Assembly: GCA_002340305.1 (NCBI GenBank)
Contig: DDLU01000167.1
Span: 1 to 19,540 of the forward strand
Direction of reading: 5' to 3'
DNA: 19,540 nt
DNA from: Desulfovibrio sp. UBA2564
Lineage (GTDB): Bacteria > Desulfobacterota > Desulfovibrionia > Desulfovibrionales > Desulfovibrionaceae
Each line of letters opens with the position of its first letter. The stretch's first letter is position 1. The position numbers and the translations under genes were made by a program. Shown here piece after piece: positions 15,492 through 19,540 of this stretch. Under the pieces are notes generated by a model. The model was not told the DNA's origin. It was given only the letters and a program-made list of their open reading frames with translations, and ran no database searches.

Positions 15492-15771
15492 AGCTGAGTC
15501 CTAATCCCAGACCGAATGTTTCAGGTGGAGCGTCCGGGCCGTCATGGGCTGGAGTTCTGGAACTATCAAGTCCGAAAATTAATCCAGTATTCATGTTGTC
15601 AGAAATATCGAGTCCGGTAATGAAATCGCTGAAAGACATTTTTCTTTCACTGTTTATAACTGTTTGTATTTTGTCTTGTTTAGCTTTGTCCCCGTACCTA
15701 AAGTCAGAAGCATAGGCATTGACCAATCCGAAAAGCATTAGCCCTGTCGTTATGACAATTAATTTCCACAT
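15481..15771 (-). CDS. small exported protein of unknown function (96 aa)
   Basis: I do not recognise the family. From ATG 15769-15771 it has a typical signal peptide (MWKLIVITTGLMLFGLVNAYA, cleavage near residue 21). The mature part contains a lysine-rich segment (DKAKQDKIQTVINSERK), then SFSDFITGLDISDNMNTGLIFGLDSS, and ends GLGLGLSFSF. The alternating Gly/hydrophobic C-terminus with a final Phe resembles a terminal outer-membrane beta-strand, but the protein is too short to be a barrel on its own. A GGAAGG Shine-Dalgarno sits eight bases before this ATG. The frame also stays open upstream to 15966 without a good ribosome-binding site. Its 3' end overlaps the beta-lactamase-fold gene by 11 bases, tail to tail. 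Confidence 0.6.
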   Translation of the reverse strand: MWKLIVITTGLMLFGLVNAYASDFRYGDKAKQDKIQTVINSERKMSFSDFITGLDISDNMNTGLIFGLDSSRTPAHDGPDAPPETFGLGLGLSFSF

Positions 15772-16092
15772 GTACACCTTCCCGTTTTGTTGTGGAATTC
15801 TTTCCCTTCTTAGTCTGAATTTAATGCCAATTGTGGGCCAAAGTAGCGGATGCACATCAATTCCGATACATAGCGTCAGTCCAAGATAATATGGTAATGC
15901 TTTGCCGGGAAAAATAATCAATTTTATGTCGTTAGACACATTTGGAGTGGGGACGAAATAACCCATTAAGGCAATATGTGTTCAATGTATGCATTCCGAT
16001 TTGCGGTAACTTTTGAGGTTGATTTTTATAATCGAGTAAGTCTCTATTTGATTGTTGATATAAGTGCAAAAGTTTTTTCTTTTTTAGTTAAA

Positions 16093-16120
16093 TTGCATGC
16101 AAAATTGAATTTAAATTCAA
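16093..16120. repeat. two adjacent perfect palindromes, operator-like
   Basis: TTGCATGCAA (16093-16102, 10 bp) and TTGAATTTAAATTCAA (16105-16120, 16 bp) are both exact palindromes two bases apart. They lie just upstream of the Pho-box-like repeat, consistent with binding sites for dimeric regulators. Confidence 0.55.
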
Positions 16121-16121
16121 A

Positions 16122-16155
16122 ATGTTACAATTATGTTATGATTCTTTATCATTAT
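16122..16155 (+). promoter_or_regulatory. Pho-box-like direct repeat with a -10 at the PhoB-type distance
   Basis: TGTTA recurs with an 11-base period (16123-16127 and 16134-16138) around the AT-rich CAATTA. This matches the PhoB box layout of TGTCA-N6-TGTCA with one substitution per half-site. Ten bases after the 18-base box is CATTAT (16150-16155), the -10 spacing seen in Pho promoters. The site is about 300 bases before the phosphatase start. Confidence 0.4.
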
Positions 16156-16172
16156 TTTTGGTAAAAGTGCCA

Positions 16173-16200
16173 TTGACAATAATTTTAATCGCTCTATTGT
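16173..16200 (+). promoter_or_regulatory. candidate sigma70 promoter for the alkaline phosphatase
   Basis: A perfect -35 TTGACA (16173-16178), 16 bases, then TATTGT (16195-16200). Transcription would start near 16207 and give a leader of about 250 bases. Confidence 0.45.
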
Positions 16201-16456
16201 GGGTAAAATTTTTTGCGAAAAGCAAAAATATTGTGTTGTTGCTGTGGGTTTTGAAGGTTTCCTTAGGGAAACGGAAGATCATTATAATGCGGGCTGATCT
16301 TACCTGAACTTCTTAATTGCCTATATGCAATGTTGCATTGTGAACTTCGTTCGATCGTTGCTCGGAGTGATGCAGCGCATTGTTACGAAGGGAGCATTAC
16401 AGCTTTCATGCTAATCCCAGCATGAGGCATAACTCTCAATGGTAAGGAATGTGAAA

Positions 16457-18010
16457 ATGTTAAGAAGGATTGTTCGCCCGTTGGTTTTGGCGGTCTGTCT
16501 GGTAATGGTTGCGGCTACTGCATTTGCAGGTGCGCCTAAGTATGTATTTTACTTCATTGGTGATGGTCTTGGACCCACCCAGCGTATGGCTGCCGAGCTG
16601 TACAACAAAGTGGAAAAGAATGACGCAGACGCAAAGCTGGTCATGAATACTTTCCCCCAGTCTGCACTGGTTACAACTTATTCTGATAACACCCTGATCA
16701 CCGACTCCGCAGCAGGTGGAACCGCTTTGGCTTGTGGTTACAAAACCACTAACGGTTACATCGGTAAACTTCCCGATGGCACTAACGTTAAGTCCATTGC
16801 TGAAGCAGCAAAAGAAAAGGGGTACGCAGTAGGTATTGTTACCTCCACCCGTCTGACTCACGCTACTCCCGCCTCTTTCTCCGCTCATAACCCTGATCGT
16901 AATGCAGCAAACGAAATTGCCCTTGATCAGGCTGCATCCGGCTTCGACTTCTTTGCCGGCGGCGGATACCGCCACTTTGTAGCAAAGGACAATGCACAGG
17001 GACTCAAGTCCAAACGTAAAGACGGCAAAGACGTAGTTAAAATGTTCGCTGACAAGGGCTACAAAATGTTCGTTGGTGATTCCACCCGCGACGCTTTCCG
17101 TGCTTACAAACCCAAGAAAGGTGAAAAAGTTTTCGCTGCTCTGACCTACAGCCACCTTCCCTACGAAGTTGACCGTCGTAACAGCAAGCTCACTGAAAAC
17201 AAACTTCCTGCTCTGGCTGAACTGACCGAGAAAGCCGTCGCCAGCCTCGAAGCTCAGGACAAGCCTTTCTTCCTGATGGTTGAAGGTGGTCGTATTGACC
17301 ATGCTGCCCACGCTCATGACCCGACCTCCACTATTCTGGACACCATCGCTTTGGACGAAGCAGTTGCAGTTGCATATGAATTCTACAAAAAGCACCCTGA
17401 AGAAACCCTGATCGTTACCGCTGCAGACCACGAAACAGGTGGTGTTGCTCTCGGTATCTCCATGGACTCCAAAGGTTACTTCTTGAAACTTAAGGAACTG
17501 GCTAACGTTAGAGTGTCTGCCGAAGACAACCTCGACCGATACTACAACAAGCTCTGTAAGAAAGAGTCTGATCTTAAGAAGCGTCACGCTGCTTTCATTA
17601 AGTATGTTGAAAAAGAGTGGGGCCTGACCGATCGTACTCCCGCCGAAGATAAAATCCTTGCAGACGCAATGGTTGTTCAGGACAAAAACCAGCATCTGCC
17701 TGCTGATAAGCAGACCAACTACGGTTATTCTTATACCCCGACCATGTGTGCTGTTACCGACCTGATCTCCCAGCGTGCACGTATGTTCTGGACCTCTTTT
17801 GTTCATACCGGAACATTCATTCCTGCAACCTCCATCGGTGTAGGTGCTGAGAAGTTCAACGGCTTCATAGACAATACCGATATCCCCAACCGTATGGCTG
17901 GAATCATGGAAGTTAAACTTTCTGATAAAAAGCATACCGCTTCCAAAGCACTGCTTGGCAGCACTTACGGTCCCCAGGAAAAATACGCTAAGATTCCTTA
18001 CAATAACTAA
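16457..18010 (+). CDS. exported alkaline phosphatase (PhoA family)
   Basis: This is a periplasmic metal-dependent phosphomonoesterase releasing inorganic phosphate. From ATG 16457 (AAGGA nine bases upstream; an ATG at 16439 lacks a ribosome-binding site) the 517 residues begin with a signal peptide ending near ATAFAGAP. Metal and catalytic residues are complete: D36 in FIGDGLG, D83-S84 in ITDSAAGGTALACG with Ser84 as nucleophile, H135 and T137 in THATPAS, E276, D281 and H285 in EGGRIDHAAHAHD, D324-H325 in TAADHETGG, and H450 in FVHTG. Having His at 135, where E. coli PhoA has Asp153, is common in the wider family. An insertion of about 100 residues lies between the DHETGG and HTG motifs. Codon use is strongly biased (AAC, TTC, CGT), fitting high expression. 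Confidence 0.95.
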   Translation: MLRRIVRPLVLAVCLVMVAATAFAGAPKYVFYFIGDGLGPTQRMAAELYNKVEKNDADAKLVMNTFPQSALVTTYSDNTLITDSAAGGTALACGYKTTNGYIGKLPDGTNVKSIAEAAKEKGYAVGIVTSTRLTHATPASFSAHNPDRNAANEIALDQAASGFDFFAGGGYRHFVAKDNAQGLKSKRKDGKDVVKMFADKGYKMFVGDSTRDAFRAYKPKKGEKVFAALTYSHLPYEVDRRNSKLTENKLPALAELTEKAVASLEAQDKPFFLMVEGGRIDHAAHAHDPTSTILDTIALDEAVAVAYEFYKKHPEETLIVTAADHETGGVALGISMDSKGYFLKLKELANVRVSAEDNLDRYYNKLCKKESDLKKRHAAFIKYVEKEWGLTDRTPAEDKILADAMVVQDKNQHLPADKQTNYGYSYTPTMCAVTDLISQRARMFWTSFVHTGTFIPATSIGVGAEKFNGFIDNTDIPNRMAGIMEVKLSDKKHTASKALLGSTYGPQEKYAKIPYNN

Positions 18011-18041
18011 TTATTCTAGGTTTCGAAGTTAGCAATTGATA

Positions 18042-18069
18042 AGGTCCCTGCATAAGCAGGGGCCTTTTT
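18042..18069 (+). terminator. intrinsic terminator after the alkaline phosphatase
   Basis: AGGTCCCTGC (18042-18051) pairs with GCAGGGGCCT (18056-18065), one wobble, around ATAA, followed by TTTTT. Confidence 0.92.
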
Positions 18070-18073
18070 CAGA

Positions 18074-18189
18074 CAGCTGATAAAGCACCATATGCGGCAT
18101 CACTGCAAAAAAGACTGAAACTCACGTATATCTGTATACGCCCCGTTCCAGTCTTTTTTTGTTCCCTGCATCGGACTCTTTTTCAGCTG
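18074..18189. repeat. nested inverted repeat, about 116 bases, with a terminator-like core
   Basis: Three nested pairings are visible. The outer is CAGCTGATAAAG (18074-18085) with CTTTTTCAGCTG (18178-18189), 11 of 12 matching. The middle is AAAAAAGACTG (18107-18117) with CAGTCTTTTTT (18149-18159), perfect. The inner is CGTATA (18125-18130) with TATACG (18135-18140). The core with its A-run and T-run looks like a bidirectional terminator, but the phosphatase gene already has one. It could be a small structured RNA or a short non-autonomous element. Confidence 0.5.
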
Positions 18190-18210
18190 TTTGATACTTA
18201 AGAGGTTGTT

Positions 18211-19335
18211 ATGAAAAGGTTTGTATCTCCGATATTTTTTGTTTTGATGATTGCCGGCATTATCGGGCTGTTGAAATATGAGCAGGCAGGGGTGGATCCT
18301 AATACCGGAATGCACGAATTGCGTGCAACTGTTACTGCTGTTGATAATTCCGCACTTGTGGAGATGGGAACAGCCCGTATCGGCGGTCAGCATGTCACCG
18401 CAATCCTGATGGAGGGAGAGCCGAAAGGGCAGACCGTAACCGGAGTCAATCAGCTCACCGGACAGCCGGAGATGGATGAAATATTTCATCCGGGTGATAC
18501 TATCCTTATGGCGGTGCGTACTGACGGCGGCAAAGCTGTGGAAGCGCGTGCTGTGAACCAATACCGACAGGGCTGGGAGCTGGCACTGTTCGGCCTTTTT
18601 GTTGTCATTTTGCTTATCTATGCCTGTTCAATCGGGTTGAAGGCTTTATTCAGTTTCATCACCAGCTTTTATATTATCTGGAAATTTTTCATACCGGGGT
18701 TGCTCAGCGGAGGCAGCCCGATTCTGCTAACGGTAATTACCCTGACTTTGCTTACTGTAGTGATTATTACCTGTGTTGCGGGGTTCTCCCGTGTCACGGT
18801 TGTGGCTACTATGGGTACTCTCTGTGGCTTGTTCCTTGCTTTGGTGTTAACCCTCTATTTTGGTGAAAAGCTTAAGCTTGCGGGTATGACTGCCCCTTTC
18901 GCGACTATGCTCATTTTTTCCGGTCATTATACCCTTGATCTGCTTGATATCTTTTACGCCTCAGTCATCCTTGGAGCTTCCGGTGCTGCAATGGATATCG
19001 CAATGGATGTGGCAGCATCCATGAATGAGGTTTTGGATAAGAAATCCGATATCACACGCAGTGAATTGATTAAGTCCGGCATTAATGTTGGACGCATGGT
19101 TACTGGAACAATGACCACGACATTGCTGCTGGCCTATTCCGGCGGTTATTTGACCATGCTCATGCTTTTTGTAACTAAAGGGACTTCGTTTACCCGCATG
19201 CTTAATTTTAAACTCGTGGCTGCCGAAATTTTCCGTACATTGGTGGGGAGTGTAGGTTTGGTGATGGTTGCTCCCATCACAGCGATTCTGGCAGGATTTA
19301 TTCTTTGCGGTATTCGCAGTAAAACGCCTGAGTAG
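18211..19335 (+). CDS. YibE/F family integral membrane protein
   Basis: This 374-residue protein matches the YibE/F family. An N-terminal membrane segment (about 5-22) is followed by a roughly 95-residue soluble domain, probably extracytoplasmic (about 25-120, with VTAVDNSALVEMG and the IFHPGDTILMAV strand). The remainder has about seven hydrophobic helices (near 122-141, 146-163, 170-192, 196-216, 228-255, 290-315 and 340-368). Family-typical is SVILGASGAAMDIAMDVAASMNEV (about 251-274), with polar residues between helices. The biochemical role of the family is not established; some bacterial members have been linked to metal or protein export, which is not demonstrable here. ATG 18211 has AGAGG at 18201-18205. 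The gene is monocistronic, bounded by a hairpin upstream and a strong terminator downstream. Confidence 0.88.
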   Translation: MKRFVSPIFFVLMIAGIIGLLKYEQAGVDPNTGMHELRATVTAVDNSALVEMGTARIGGQHVTAILMEGEPKGQTVTGVNQLTGQPEMDEIFHPGDTILMAVRTDGGKAVEARAVNQYRQGWELALFGLFVVILLIYACSIGLKALFSFITSFYIIWKFFIPGLLSGGSPILLTVITLTLLTVVIITCVAGFSRVTVVATMGTLCGLFLALVLTLYFGEKLKLAGMTAPFATMLIFSGHYTLDLLDIFYASVILGASGAAMDIAMDVAASMNEVLDKKSDITRSELIKSGINVGRMVTGTMTTTLLLAYSGGYLTMLMLFVTKGTSFTRMLNFKLVAAEIFRTLVGSVGLVMVAPITAILAGFILCGIRSKTPE

Positions 19336-19359
19336 TCATTTATAGAGAGTTTAAAGAAA

Positions 19360-19405
19360 ACCCAAAAGGCCCGCAATATCGTGAGATATTGCGGGCCTTT
19401 TGGGT
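19360..19405. terminator. bidirectional terminator, perfect 21-bp stem
   Basis: Positions 19360-19380 are exactly complementary to 19385-19405 around a GTGA tetraloop. AAAAGG and CCTTTT lie inside the two arms, so T-tracts occur on both strands. It separates the YibE/F gene from the converging peptidase gene. Confidence 0.85.
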
Positions 19406-19423
19406 AAGTTGTTGTAGGTGGAT

Positions 19424-19540
19424 TTACTTCAGTTTGCTGCTGATATTGTTTTTGATCCAGTGGGCATCCCACCATTCAATTGGATTGACCGGGATACCAT
19501 TACAAATAACACCGTAATGCAGGTGATCGCCGCCTGCCAT
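19424..19540 (-). CDS. M23 (LytM-type) metallopeptidase, C-terminal fragment at window edge
   Basis: Only the last 38 residues are inside the window; the frame continues past the right edge. Read on the minus strand they are MAGGDHLHYGVICNGIPVNP followed by IEWWDAHWIKNNISSKLK and TAA. GDHLHYG holds the HxH zinc-ligand motif of peptidase family M23, and the following PVNPIEWWDxHWI tail is typical of the periplasmic peptidoglycan-hydrolase group that cuts peptide cross-bridges. The first visible Met is not necessarily the start and is almost certainly internal. The gene converges on the YibE/F gene across a bidirectional terminator. Confidence 0.85.
   Translation of the reverse strand: MAGGDHLHYGVICNGIPVNPIEWWDAHWIKNNISSKLK

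Larger units (their letters stand above)
15772..16456. other. AT-rich intergenic and leader region upstream of the phosphatase
   Basis: There is no recognisable gene in these 685 bases. The left part (to 15966) is an in-frame minus-strand extension of the small exported protein. The middle is very AT-rich with two perfect palindromes, a Pho-box-like repeat and a TTGACA promoter, listed separately. The right part (16320-16430) is a structured leader: ATGCAA-TG-TTGCAT at 16325-16338, CTTCGT (16345-16350) with ACGAAG (16385-16390), and TCATGCT (16406-16412) with AGCATGA (16419-16425). Confidence 0.5.

Noticed and set aside
16460..17935. 491-codon open frame antisense to the alkaline phosphatase
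   Set aside because: It mirrors a gene with strong codon bias, has a Cys/Val/Phe-rich composition unlike any family and no start signal; the sense frame has complete catalytic motifs.

Overview
The window looks like chromosome from a marine member of the Desulfovibrionales, probably a Desulfovibrio/Maridesulfovibrio-type sulfate reducer. This rests on moderate GC, the tig-clpP-clpX-(sensor kinase)-lon arrangement, an ABC_sub_bind/PAS histidine kinase and general protein style; the species assignment is inference. There is no sign of a phage, insertion sequence, CRISPR array, tRNA or plasmid backbone. Most of the content is housekeeping or core genome with a few accessory genes between.

Layout. 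1-536 is the C-terminal part of an alpha/beta-hydrolase-like protein that lacks the usual nucleophile serine. 606-779 (minus) encodes a 57-residue acidic small protein. An AT-rich non-coding stretch follows, then a SLOG/cpYpsA-type Rossmann-fold protein (1317-1868) with its own terminator. Next is a textbook FMN riboswitch (about 1974-2122) controlling a stand-alone, enterobacterial-type ribB (2230-2883). A bidirectional terminator separates ribB from a small cupin gene on the minus strand (3023-3424). The SRP 4.5S RNA gene (about 3655-3744) follows, then a membrane-anchored rhodanese overlapping a MauE/DoxX-like membrane protein gene (3893-4776).

5163-14242 is the proteostasis block: trigger factor, ClpP, ClpX and Lon. 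A large hybrid sensor histidine kinase lies between clpX and lon, with no response regulator beside it. Downstream are a secreted beta-lactamase-fold serine hydrolase (plus strand) that overlaps tail to tail with a small exported protein (minus), a regulatory-looking AT-rich region with palindromes and a Pho-box-like direct repeat, an exported PhoA-family alkaline phosphatase, a YibE/F membrane protein, and at the right edge the C-terminus of an M23 (LytM-type) peptidase on the minus strand.

How the genes work together. Trigger factor, ClpXP and Lon cover nascent-chain folding and regulated proteolysis. The SRP RNA serves membrane targeting. RibB feeds riboflavin synthesis under FMN feedback. 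The phosphatase may be phosphate-controlled. Almost every transcription unit ends in a clear intrinsic terminator, so unit boundaries are well defined. I found no convincing undescribed system. The best leads are the FMN-riboswitch/ribB cassette with a readable start-codon-occluding hairpin, the operator-like palindromes upstream of the phosphatase, and the nested inverted repeat at about 18074-18189.
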